From Symbiodinium natans (lineage: Eukaryota > Sar > Dinophyceae > Suessiales > Symbiodiniaceae): a stretch of DNA of 64,000 nt. This document shows, in pieces, positions 32,215 through 43,742 of this stretch. Each line of letters opens with the position of its first letter. The first letter of the stretch is position 1. The position numbers and the translations under genes are program-made. The notes under the pieces were generated by a model that saw only the letters and a list, made by a program, of their open reading frames with translations, did no database searches and had not been told where the DNA came from. The stretch covers positions 324,710 to 388,709 of the forward strand of contig CAJNDS010002414.1 in NCBI GenBank assembly GCA_905221605.1, read 5' to 3'.

Positions 32215-32969
32215 CTGCTCACTCAAACTATTTTCGAGCGGCTAATGCTTGCGGCGAGCATTGTATGTGCCCTCTAGATACTCCTGGTCTAGACTCTAAC
32301 CGCGGAGCGATGCCGCATCACAGCCCTAAAGACTTGGTCACAGATGTCCGACCTGCATCACTCCTAGCGTCCTAGCATTTTGCCTGGTCTGCCTGTCATG
32401 TCGACACAGTCTGCGCTTACGTCGTCGGCCTTGCTGAGATAAGGAGGTGCACTCATCTGATAGCTCTAATACCGACAAGGTTGTGTGGTACCCCTTCCCA
32501 AGCAAAGCCCCATGGATGAGAGGTCAGTGGCGAGCTCAATACTACAGGTTCCTCCTTGTCTCAGGCTCTACAGCTCTTGAAATCTAACGACAGGCTTCCA
32601 GGCCTTAAGATACCCCGGGCGAGGCCTCAGGGTAGGGCAATGTTAGGCCTGCTGAATGCAGAGCCTCATGCGCCCGCTGCAAGACGAAATTGGGGTAGCA
32701 TGGGCTTGAAGCTACTTTTGACCCCTTAGTTCGTTGGGTGGAGGTAGCTCTAGGTGTTGAGTTCAAACCCCTGCCGCTCTCCTGCCGCACTTGTGGGAAC
32801 TGGATGCATCACAAGCAGCAAGCCTAGACTCTCTACCACTACAGAGAATGTCTCACTGGCAACAAGTGCCGTTCCAAAGCGGCTTCAATCGCGAATGGTC
32901 ACTGGCCGTGAAGGAGTCAGGCAAGATCTGCACCCTGGCAGGGGTCTCTGTGTAGACATGTGTCAACAT
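32215..32969. other. No confident gene
   Basis: Unique sequence without motifs. A tRNA-like B-box (GAGTTCAAACCCC, near 32758) was checked, and no cloverleaf could be formed around it. Confidence 0.3.
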
Positions 32970-33040
32970 GTTTAGGGGTTTAGGGGTTTAGGGTTTAGGG
33001 TGTAGGGTTGTTTAGGGTTTAGGGTTTAGGGTTTCGGGTG
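32970..33040. repeat. Degenerate TTTAGGG array
   Basis: Mixed TTTAGGGG and TTTAGGG units. Confidence 0.85.
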
Positions 33041-35336
33041 TGAACGTAAAGCAGCTGGGCCTTTTCTGCTCGGAGCCCTGCCGCGCTCTACTAAGAAGGT
33101 CTGAGGATTTTTGGCAAGTCTAACAAGGATGGCAGGGTCAAGATTTGAGGCCCCTGGGTTGGATCCGATTTTTGTCACTTTTGGCTCCGATGACTCTCCC
33201 GTGTCAGAAGCACTTATGCTAAAATGGTGCCGTGTATCGTTTTGGGTGTGTGACCAGAGACGGGCCTCCGTGTGCCCGATGTCTCGCTGTCTCACGTCGG
33301 GTGTCGAGGCATGCGTCGCATGTCGCTTGTGCGTCTCGTGTCGAGTGTCGGCGCGGAACGTCGAGTGTCGTGTCGTCGCGCGTCACGTTGTTTGATGTGT
33401 GGCGTCGCCGTTGATCGCCGTTGTGGAGGAGAGAAAGGGCGAAAAGAACCGATCAAGGGAACTGAGAAACACACAGGCCTCCTCATCATCGGCCGAGGAA
33501 TGATGCTCCGGGTCAGTGTCCGTGCTGTTCTCATCTTCCTGCCAGAATGATGTCAGAAACACCCACGACTGCTGCCTGGAAACCGAGTCCACTTAGGCAA
33601 GTGCTGGATGTCCGTAAAAAGAATCCAATGTGTCTGTCCACCAGTTGCAGCCTCACTTTCTGAAGCAGCAGCAGCATAATCGACAAAACACGACACGAGG
33701 ATGTCACGTGATGGTACCCTAACACTCGAAGTGGGCTGCGATCGCAATGGCAAGATGTTAGGACTGAAACCTACCGGGCCATAGTGAGTTCCGAGCCAGA
33801 CAAGTAGGCCACATGTGCATCTTTCTCAGGACCGACGATCTTGCAGCAGGGCCAAAAAATGGGACAAATGATCCACCAAAACACAGCAAGACACAGCAAA
33901 ACAGAGCCAAGCAAGGAGAGACCTCCACAAAATCGTCAGGCAAGGCTGCGCCCTGGATCTCTTCAGGGAGCTCCTCCTGGAGGAGACAGAGAGAGGAGGT
34001 TTAGGGTTTAGGGTTTAGGGTTTAGGGTTTAGGGTTTAGGGTTTAGGGTTGAGGGTTTAGGGTTTAGGGTTTAGGGTTTAGGGTTTAGGGTTTAGGGTTT
34101 AGGGTTTAGGGTTTGCTCTTGTACAGTTGAGGCTTCGGCCCCTGCTTCTCTTGCATCACTTCGGACCTCACGCAATGACACATGGAGCCCTTGAAGTGGT
34201 GGAACAAGGAAGGGGCGGAGCCTTGGCTTTCGCCATTTCTGTATGCGCATGGGCATGAAGGCACCTCAGTCCACACTTTTTATCGGAGCAATCGATGCAC
34301 GCGGGAGCAGTGCGCGGCAGTGCGGCGGTGTGCGGCAGTGTGCTCTATGGGATTCTGTGGGCTCCGAGTCTGGTACAAGGTCACGTTCAAGACAGCCGGA
34401 AAGCTGGTGTCGATGATCTTCTCCAGGTCTCCCTCAGAGGAGTGCGATGATTCGCACGCTATCCTATGGGGGGAATCTTTAAAAAACACAATCCATATGG
34501 GAGTTGCGCCTTGGGGCCGGCCACGCTTGATTTCCACTTGGAGTGCACTGACCTTCGGCAAAAAAAAACAAAGTGCGCGAAGACCAGCGCTTTCTGCCAC
34601 AAAAGGCTCAAATTGAAGTCCGGTGACGCTCCGCCCGGCTTCTTTTCCCCATCCTGCAAGTGACGAAGAAAAGCCTAGAAGTCCTTAAAGGGGGGTGGGC
34701 GGTGTCTCTGAAAGCGTGTGTACCGGTGTACCTGGCGTCAGAAGCATGGGGGAGGCCTTGCCAGCGTCGTACTTGAACAGCAGCAGCCTTTGCTCCTCAA
34801 AAATGGCCTGGCTGAGGCCAAAATCTCCCAAACACCGAATATCAAGTCGAACATGAAAGAACTTAGTTCCAATTTTAACAGGGGAACCTGCTTCTTGAGA
34901 GTCAGGGCGTCGAGGCCCATAGACTCTGCGGCCGCCCAGAGTAAGCCTGTCTCGCCTGCGCGAAGCATCTCGAAGCCGCCTAGACATATCGTCCACCAAA
35001 TTGGGCTACCACCTGCATCCTGGCATCAAACACTTAGGACATGGAGGCCGTCCATTACGACATTTCGCGCGACCTTCTGGCTGTTTTTTTCGGGGTAGGA
35101 GTTCACTCCACTCTCTGCAGGCAACATCTTGCCGGAAGTCTGCAAAATCCACCCATTCGCAGCTGAAAGGTCCGACAAAATGCCCGGATGGCACGACATG
35201 CCCTCTGACTTCGCGAGTACATCATTGGAGGTTCCGGTGCTTCGATCATCGTGCCCTTCTCTGGCAGTAGCCGGTCTCGAGCGCATTGTTTGTTCTTAAG
35301 CTCTGCCCCAATGGTTCGGCAAGGCTGTTGCGACAC
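33041..35336 (-). CDS. Unrecognised multi-exon gene(s)
   Basis: A string of protein-like minus-strand blocks: 35130-35320 (ELKNKQCARDRLLPEKGTMI, or in another frame FSCEWVDFADFRQDVACREW), 34740-34910 (SPVKIGTKFFHVRLDIRCLG, then IFEEQRLLLFKYDAGKASPM), 34370-34580 (EIKRGRPQGATPIWIVFFKD, then LEKIIDTSFPAVLNVTLYQT), 33765-33845 (GPEKDAHVAYLSGSELTMAR), 33580-33710 (RDILVSCFVDYAAAASESEA, then QTHWILFTDIQHLPKW) and 33100-33290. Normal hydrophobic/charged patterning makes coding likely, but I recognise no family. A TTTAGGG array (33999-34113) lies between blocks. Confidence 0.4.
33999..34113. repeat. TTTAGGG array
   Basis: About sixteen near-perfect units between two candidate exons of an unrecognised gene. 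Confidence 0.95.
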
Positions 35337-38140
35337 GAAGACTAACGAGTCGAGGACCCTCCTGTGGACAGAAGATCTGGGCCGTGGCCTTTCATGTTCT
35401 GAGGGCGTCTCGTGCTACGTCTGTTACGAATGAACATCCAGTGCTGCAGGAGGTACAGTGGAAGCCTTCTTATCCTGTTTTCCTAGGTCGTTTGGGGCCA
35501 GGCTGGACACCAAGTGCAGTGCTGAGTTCGAATCAGGGCCAGCTGGTTAACCTGGCTTTAGACCCACCCTTGCAGTGACCACCTCGGCCCTCGCCGGGCT
35601 TCCATCTTAAGAGCATCATGGTGTTCTTGTCCCAGAGGTCTGCGAGCCTTAGCCCCATTCCACAGCAGGAAGGCCGCCTGAAGCTCACCACGCATCTCCC
35701 CCCTTTTGGCGCGCCGCCCATCGTCCAAGGCGTGCAAAGAGTCAGGAAGCTCGAAGAGACCCTCCTCGCACAGGCCACGAAACGAACTCTGCTGGGTTAC
35801 CTTAGCTTTGTAGTTCTCTCCGGGCCTGCACCGGATGAAGCATGATGTCCCACATGGCCACGGCGCCACAGACCAGGCAGCAAACCTCGGAGAGCTTGGA
35901 GCGGAGAAAAAAAAAGCCTTTAGGCCTTTGGGGTTTTGGGATGTTTGGGATGTTGGGGGTTCAACTGGAAGTGCCACCCCTCATGCGTGTAAAAACCTCG
36001 TGGCTCGGCCAGCGGCCCACGACACGCGTCTCAGGGTCTCTCGCTGCTTGCCGGGCAGGGCCTGAGAATGCAAAACTAGCCAGGGGCAACCTGCAAGTTT
36101 CCATGCAAGTTTCATGCGGGTTTCATGCACACATTCTGCATGCTTTCGTCCTCGCCTTGTCAGTGTCGCTGCGGACCACCTAGGATCAAGATCAACAGGC
36201 AGCTTGCACTTGCCGGCAAAGGCATCAAGAAAGCACTTGAAGCAGAACACGGCGGAGCGGAGCAGAGCGAAGAGGATGCGTCAGAATCTGCTGAGCTCTT
36301 GCACGAACAAGGGGTCCAGCAAGTCTATGAGCAGGTCTCGCCAACCCTCGGTACTCAGGCGTGTGTTTGCCCCCCCCCCCCCCCAAAAAAAAAAGACAAC
36401 TCCCACACGCGGCTGGGCCCCGCCTCAAACCAGGTGGCGGCAAAGAGTGCAATGAGGAGAGCGGTCATGGCCTCTCTTATGCAAAATGCAGAAGCACCTA
36501 TTACCCTTGATGTCCCAGCTTCTGTGCTCTGAGGCTCAGAGCGCCCGGCCCACAAGTGCCAGTTGTTGAGATGAGGGAAGCAGATGACCTGAACGAAGGT
36601 AAGGCAGAAAGATCCCCCCAATAAAGGTCAAGACACACCACCAAGGCTAAGTAGGCACCACAAAGGCTAGCACTGATTCATTTGCTTACTTGCATGTCCT
36701 GTCAACATGCTCACACGCGCCGCAGGAGTGAGGCTTGCACTCACATCTGCGAGGTCTAGAGTACTTGCTTCATGCCGCAGCAGCTGCGAGGAAGGAAGCA
36801 ACCGAAGCAGTAGAAGTATTGAAAGGCATTCAGCGCGCGTCTGCCAGAAGTTCGCCTAGCTAGGCATAGCTCCTCGCAACTGCAGGCATCCAACAGATCG
36901 ATCATGACAGCAGCCTCCTGTGAAGCGCTGCCACTGGCCAAGAGAGGAGGTAGGCTTCGCCTACTGTACACGGCATCTGAGCTTTAACCACAAATTTCCC
37001 AGTTGCTTAGAGCCCTGTTGCGTTTCGGAGAAGCTGGGGCTCTGCGAGGCTGCTAAAGGCCGGGCAGTCCCCGCTTCCGCAAAACTCGGCACAAGTGAGA
37101 ATGTACACATCCACGGCCAAGAGGGCCGTGTCTCAAGCAGATTGGCCTGTTTGCTGCAACTGAGCTATAACATGTTGAGGCACACTGTCATCTCTACTCT
37201 TCTCAGCAAACGACCACAACCTGATGCCCGTTCCAGATACAAACCAAAAGCTGATCCCCAGCTCTGCAAGTTCATGGCAGATTCTCCGGCTCGCTGCCGG
37301 GTTGTCGTATTCACAACTTAGTGATGCAAAGTGAAAGCGACGTATTTTAATGTTACTGTGTAGGCCCAAGATTGTCCAAGAATAGCTTCGTGCTCCACTG
37401 CGTTGCAAAGCTGCGATCCGCTGATCTCAGCGAGGGAAGAAGCCTGACTCCGTAGCCACACTTGCAGGTCGCGAATTCCTCACAAGGCGCAACGGCGGAA
37501 ACTCTCGCTTTTCTCTGGTACCCAACAATACTGTAAGCCTCGGGCAAAAGTTCGCTTTTCTTTTTTTCTTGGTCGGTTCTCACGGCACCTCGGCTCAGGA
37601 ACAGCGACGATGGAAGTTGAGGTCTTGCTTCGGCACTTCTTGGCAGGCCTCTGGAATTAGCTCCTCCTCCTCCAAGTTGATGTGCGCGGCACTGCACGGA
37701 CAGAAGAAAGCAATGACACTCCGAGACAGCGCCGAAGATTCATGCTGAGACTCACTTGTAAAACTGTGCCTGGAGGACGGCATTTTGCCACCTCGAGCTG
37801 CCACCTTGCGCTCCACTACCAGATGCTGCCATGATACTTTTTGGGTAGTTTTCTTTTTTGCACGTGATGGTGTCACATCGGAGGTGCTCAAAAAAACACA
37901 TGCCGAGAGAATTTGCTATAAAGAATCTCCAAAAGCCTAGCAACCAGAGCTCTCTCCATAAATTGTGCATGAGGTTGCCCCCAAGTTGATTGGACCTCCA
38001 GCTGGTGAGTGGGGCTTCGGCACGGATCGCAACGGAGAACGGGGGGCCCGGATATCTCACAAAACAAAGCCAAACCCCCCGCTCCCAGTCCCAAGCCCCC
38101 TGCCGTCCCAACACCACCACCAGCAGCCCCAACCAATCCA
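35337..38140 (-). CDS. Unrecognised exons, at least one with a membrane helix
   Basis: Minus-strand blocks: 37890-37990 (FMERALVARLLEILYSKFSR), 37353-37580 (ELLPEAYSIVGYQRKARVSA, with a CEEFATCKCGYG cysteine cluster), 37150-37320 (RRICHELAELGISFWFVSGT), 36990-37110 (LLAVDVYILTCAEFCGSGDC), 36770-36950 (EAAVMIDLLDACSCEELCLA), 36430-36600 (AMTALLIALFAATWFEAG, a likely transmembrane helix), 36280-36345 (GWRDLLIDLLDPLFVQELSR) and 35620-35800. These look like one or two multi-exon genes. I could not place them in a family. A poly-C/poly-A run (36369-36394) lies between exons. Confidence 0.4.
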
Positions 38141-38171
38141 TCCAAGCCCCCCCGCCCCCTCGACCATCTAA

Positions 38172-38845
38172 TCCTAAACCCTAAACCCTAAACACCCTAA
38201 ACCCTAGAAACCCTAAACCCTAAAAGCCCTAAAAACCCTAAACCCTAAACCCTAAAATGCCCTAAATCCTAAAGACCTTAAACAATCCTAAACCCAAAAA
38301 ACCTAAACCCAAAAAACCCTAAAAACCCTGAACCCTAAAAACCCTAAACCCTCAACCTAAACCCTAAAAACATGGCCCTTGCCTTAAAGGGGGGGACCCC
38401 GAAAAGTTACCGGTAACATTTCCGGGTCTCTCGCCGAGCATCTGGGAAAAACATGCAAACCTACCCCACAATCCGTGGAACAAGGCAGAGAACTAAAGGA
38501 TGTATGTGTAAGTCTCTGTGTGGGCAAGACACACAAGCTAAAATGTTACAAAGCCTAGGGAAAGGGTATCCTCGTAACAATTCCGACCCAAAAAAATGTT
38601 TGCACGAAACCATCGGTAACTGACGCAGCGCCCCCCCTTGGAAACATTTCCTAAAGCGGGGCCATCTAAAAACCCTAAACCCTAAAAACCCTAAACCCTA
38701 AGAACCCTACACCTTAAAAACCCTACAAACCATAGATCCTTAAAACCCTAAACCCTAAAATCCCTGGACCCTGAAAACCCTGAACCCTAAAAACCCTACA
38801 CCCGCAAAACCCTAAACCCTAAAAACCCCAGAACCCTGAAAACCC
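38172..38845. repeat. Degenerate CCCTAAA tracts around unique DNA
   Basis: Two decayed arrays (38172-38375 and 38668-38845), mostly CCCTAAAAA variants, flank about 290 bp of unique sequence. They lie just downstream of the purine-permease gene. Confidence 0.85.
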
Positions 38846-39071
38846 TACTTCGGTGGCTCCGTGTCCCTTTTCTGTGACTGACCCTGGTCCCCCTCTGTGA
38901 ACGAGCCGGGGGCCCAGTTTTGGTGTACGATCCCTGACCCCCGCACGCTGAGACGCATAACGCTCGGTGGTCAAGATGAAGCCAAAGCAAACTACAACCT
39001 GTACGGGCTTCGTCCCCTCGGAGCTGCAAAGGTGAGTCTTGCCAAGTCTTCCGCACAGAAACTCAAGCCCG

Positions 39072-42000
39072 CACTCGCCTCGGCAAGCCACAAGACGCAC
39101 CCAAGAACGTAGTAGGATGCAATTCCCACGAAGATGCCCGCTGAGATGGAGTACCTTCGAGGGATTCATAAACACAGCATGCCGCAACTTGCCGCCAAGC
39201 TTGCCAAGCTCGGTGGGCTCACGCAAGCGGAGTGATGCAGATCGTGAGGAAGGCCGGCAAGGCCAGTCGCAAGTCGCCGAAGTCTATGTCTCTGACCTTC
39301 TCCAACCCACACCACCGCTACGCACCTCTGACGTGCGCCTCTACGTGCACGTGAGTGATGCTAGGCGCCGCGCAGGGCCCATCATCATGCTGCCCACTAA
39401 GACGAGGCAAGGCGCCGTAGCCTTCCGGTCCACCCAAAAAAAGGGGGGGGGGGGGCAACAGCGGGGGGCAACAGCGAGAGCACACGTGTTTCGGCAACTA
39501 GCATATCGCACCTCCGGAGGGATGAGCTCGATGATGGGCACCAATGTGGGCGAGAGCAGGAAGAGCACTGCCGTTGTCACAGCACAGAGCCTCATCACCA
39601 CCGACAACATATGAGCCTTAAACCAGTTTGACACGCGGAACAGCGGCTTGCAAGAGATCACAAGCTGCAAAGCATGAAAAAACCTCAAAACCAAGATGCG
39701 ACCTGGAACGAATGACGATGTTTGGGTGATACTGCTGTCTAGTCCGCATTGCGATTCCTAAACCATGGGTTGGTTCGCAGCCCCTGCCACCACGAAGTAT
39801 TCGATAACGGTGCACGATGATTGGCAAGGATGCGAGACGTAAGCACCTCTATGCCGCATGAATGTGTGACATGCGGCATATCAGTAAAGGCTTCAGGACC
39901 AAGCTTTTTGAGGCTGATTTTGGTGGTGGGTGGGGGAGTCAAGGTGCTGCAGACCTGTGTGAAACGTTGCACGTCCCCCCAGAGCGAGTAGCCGAAGAGC
40001 CGCAGAGCCTACTAGCCCAATAGCCACGAATCTTCTTTGGCCTTATCTCGAAAGAACGTCCCCCGAAGCAAAGATTCTGAGGGCAACGCCCTGTGCGACC
40101 ACCTTCCTGAACTCCTGCCGCGGTCTCATTGTGGATGATGACCTGAGTCTGCAAGCATGTCTGAGAGATCTGAGAGCCTCACGGTGAAGTGTGATGCAGT
40201 GTGCAGCTGTGAACACTAAGAAGCTTGCCGGGCTGGTTCCCATCACCGCCCCCAGGCCAGTGCTAAAGGCACTGCCCAAGTAGCCGTACCTCACAGCATC
40301 GGCGGTTTCTGCAATCACTGAATACCCATCTCTTGCTTTGGGGGCACTTTGCTCCAGGCAGGTAGCCCTGTCTGTCAAGCAAACCAGCCTTGCCAGCTGC
40401 GACATCACGTGACCGCTTCAGAAAGCAAGGTCATGAGTCAGCGTTCTAAACGACAGCTGAGAGTTTGGTAGAGCACGTGGCCTGCTGCCCGATGCCATGC
40501 TGTACCTGCGAAAGCTGTGAGTGTTCGCAAAACCACCCCCGAAAAAAGTTAAAAGCAAAGGAAACATTTTATGACTCAGCTGAGCTCGAGACTCCCGCAG
40601 TGTCAAAGACCACAATGAAGAGTAGACAGAGCACAGCTGTGCCGAACTCCTCCAAAAATTTACACAGCCGAAAGTTCAAAACCAAAGAAGGCGCACGTTT
40701 CAGTATCACACAAAGAGAAGGAAAGAAGCGGCAGGCGGGGGTGCCACAAAGAGCCTCCTTGGCTATTGTTGGTAGTTTCCTTTCGGGCAAAGGTTGTGCC
40801 CTTAAAACCTCCGCCTTTTGGGGCGAGGCCCATCGGTGCCCTTCGATAGTCACCGCAAGGACTCTGTGTGTATTGGGCCTCACAAAGTGCCCTAAAAAAT
40901 GCTGTCAACCCGTGCGGGGGGGCATCCTGGGGCTTCTCGAACATTGGCGTGAAGTCCAAATCGAAAATCTGCGGCAGGTCTGCACCTGCTTTGTCAAGAT
41001 GAAGAAATATGAAGAATATTCCTAACATGGACTAACAATATTCGCCTCGGCTTCCTGCCGAGAAGCATCTGGAACAAGCAGACCCGGATGGGGCCTACTC
41101 CCCCTAACCCAACCCCCCTCCCCCGCCCTGTGGGAGCTGCAAACCGATGCCGTGGAGGGTCCCGCCTGTCGGTGGCTCCTACAGGAGGGAGTGCCTCAAA
41201 ACCCCCCCCCCCCCCCCCTCCCCCTCCCCCCCCTCCCCCCCCCTCCCCCCCTCCCCCCCTCCCCCACCCACCACCCCCTCCACCCCCCCCCCGCACCACC
41301 CCCCCCCCTCCTTTAACCCCGCTGCCCTTCCTCCTTTTTTGCGAAACCCTCTTTCCTCCTTTCCTGTCCTGGGGCCGGCCCGGCTGCCGAGGCGGCGCGC
41401 GCAAGCGTTTACAATTAACTATATTTGCCGAAATATATTTCGCAGACTGAAGCAACTCGGGAAAAGCACTCTTCTGGCAAGACCTGCGAGCCAACCTGCC
41501 AGGACCCTGGGTCCAGCCCCGCCCTTGCTGAGCTCGGTGCCAGCGGAAAGTCCAGCCGAAGGCTGCCAGCAGCAAAAAAGGGCATCATCAGCAAGCTTTC
41601 CACCAACTTCTCAAGCTACCAACCACAGCATCAAACGTAACAGAGCTTTTCCGGGGTCCTTTCCCTTCCCTAGCGGGGTCCCGAGGTGAACCCTGCGAGG
41701 CTTTTTCTTCGTGGACTCGCGCTTCGCGCGCCTGGTTCGGGTTCGGCAGGCCGAGGAGGTGCGAGGCCACGGCCGTGAAGCAGATGCCTCGATCCCCCCA
41801 GGGCCCCCAAGAAGGGGGGGGGCGAAGATATCCCAAAAGCGCTCACTCAAAGGAATACCTCAGCAGGATTCGGGGGGGAAGTCCACAGAACTCATGTTGT
41901 TTGGGGGAAGTCCGCAGAACCTAAGCATGGAAAGATGGAAAGAGATGGCCCAAGGTCCGAGGCCCTTGCCTAGCAGCAGGGCCCCGGTGACCTTTCGGAT

Positions 42001-43742
42001 CAGGAGCCCCGCAACCAGGAGCGTGGCAGTGAAAGCAAGCCTGGCAAACAACATCGCACAACATCACGGGAAGAAAACACCAAAAAAAAATCCGAAAAAT
42101 GAAATAAAGCAATTAAAGGTCAAGACTAACGAGTCGGCGGAACCACAAGTTTGGCTGGGAAAGGTCTCCAAGAGCCTCAGCCGGCACAGCCCCAAATCAG
42201 TCCCCCGCCCAGATCTGCCCGAGTTCAAGCCGAGCAAGCTGCCACCAACGTGGTGTCGTTCTTAACCACCAAACCCATCAACTGCAGGCCCACGAAGGCC
42301 TGCGTGATGCTTCGGCCGGCGGAATCTTCAGAAGAAGGCCTACACGAAATAGGATGCGCCTGGAAAACTCCTATGGCCACTGTGATGGAGGACTTCAGCG
42401 CCGACGGCAAGGCTCCTTGAACCTGAGATGCATCAAGGGGTCGTTCCATGGCTAGGGCGGATGTGGGGGGGGGCTTCCGCATGCTCCCTTCTGGGAATCC
42501 GGCTCTGTCGACTGCTCCGCTGGCAGCCAGCAGTGCAAAGGCTACTGCCTGAAAAGCAAGTTCAGGTAGCAAACCCCCTCAGCGTTGGTGCAGAATGGTG
42601 CCGGTCAGCTGCGTCTGAAAACCTACGAGCCTGGACGAAGCACGCGGCCAAGGCCCCTTCGGCACCCAGGCCCAGTCTCTCGATGATACCGTAACGCACA
42701 TAGGAGTTCCTGGCCACCAAGGGGCTGAATATGTGACAAAAGAGGCAACAACTGAGGGGGAACATGGGGCCAAGTTAGGTAAGCTTGGAGCTCTTCATCT
42801 CTCTTCTTTCTAAGCTCGAGGTGCTAGGCCGGGGGTCGTGAAAGTAGCGCTCCATTCACGAAGCTAGCAAGAATCAGCATTGAAAAAGCTTCGGTGCATC
42901 TGGAGCACTGCCACACCCCTCCCAAGTCCCCTCCCAAACAGGTCAGGTCTGCAGACCCATGCCAGCGGCCAATCCAAAAGGGAGATTTGCAGCAAGTCCT
43001 TGCAACTCTGGCTGTCCACTTACTACCGGCACTTGCAGGAACCGCGGAGACGTGCAGAGACCGTGTCCTACGAATGCACACGCAAAAGCAGCCGACCTTG
43101 GATCAGATGGTATAGCGATCCCGCGACTGAGTGATCTAGACAAACAGCCTGCAATGAGCGAATCTTCTGCTGAGGTCTCAGCAGGCAAGTTGCTCTGCAG
43201 GCGGCATGAAAGGGAATCGGCGAACCTGCCGTGTCAGGGATCTTTCGGATAGACTAACTTGATGGAGCAGCAGCAGAAAATCGGTATGAATACCTTTCCT
43301 TCTGACTTTGCTATGTTTCCACAGCGCTTCTGCAATGTGCTGAGACCAAAGCAATAGTCCTACCCCTGCTTACGCCTACCTTTCGGTGCCCTGCCATGAC
43401 CAGCTCAAATCAATGTTGCTGTCTGCAGCATGCTGTCCAGGCACGAGAATCTGCAAGAAGGCTTTCACATCCCTTTCTGTTGACTTTGCATGCTTCCAGC
43501 TAGCAGAAGAGTTTCTTTTTCTTGACCGAAAAGTTCAGCAGATTCTAACAAGCACCCACTGCAACCGCGGGATTTCTATCAAAACTAGCCTCAACCCAAC
43601 AGGAAGGCAATCAGCAACAACACAAATGCACTTCCTCAGACACTGCTTCTTGCACTTTACAACCGCCGCCAGCAAGGCTTCCATCTGCGAATCTGGCACT
43701 GAGGATGATCGGGTTCACAACGACTATATAGCTCATGGTGAC
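39072..43742 (-). CDS. AzgA/NCS2-type purine permease, at least 13 exons
   Basis: AzgA-type NCS2 permeases are membrane proton symporters for adenine, guanine or hypoxanthine. Family segments occur in the right order on the minus strand: VTMSYIVVVNPIILS (43698-43742), LAANLPFGLAAGMGLQ (42949-43015), FSMLILASFVNGALL (42841-42893), NSYVRYGII (about 42661-42725), AFVGLQLMGLVVKNDTTLVA (42237-42300), LLVAGLLIRKVTGALLLG (about 41970-42042), IFDLDFTPMF (about 40928-40978), AVLCLLFIVVFDTAGV (40590-40658), TADAVRYGYLGSAFSTGLGA with VMGTSPASF (40219-40330), AVLFLLSPTLVPIIELIPPE (39500-39592), ATAPCLVLVGSMMM (39359-39422), VRDIDFGDLRLALPAFLTI (39228-39297) and ISAGIFVGIASYYVLG (39072-39155). The N-P-F-G-L-A-x-G-M-G-L, F-D-T-A-G and A-x-P-A-F-L-T motifs are strongly diagnostic. 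The first coding exon and the stop were not fixed. Between exons lie poly-C (41202-41311) and unique intron DNA. Confidence 0.88.

Noticed and set aside
35490-35560. tRNA gene suggested by the B-box-like GAGTTCGAATCAGGG
   Set aside because: No acceptor or anticodon stem and no convincing A-box could be placed at the right spacing.
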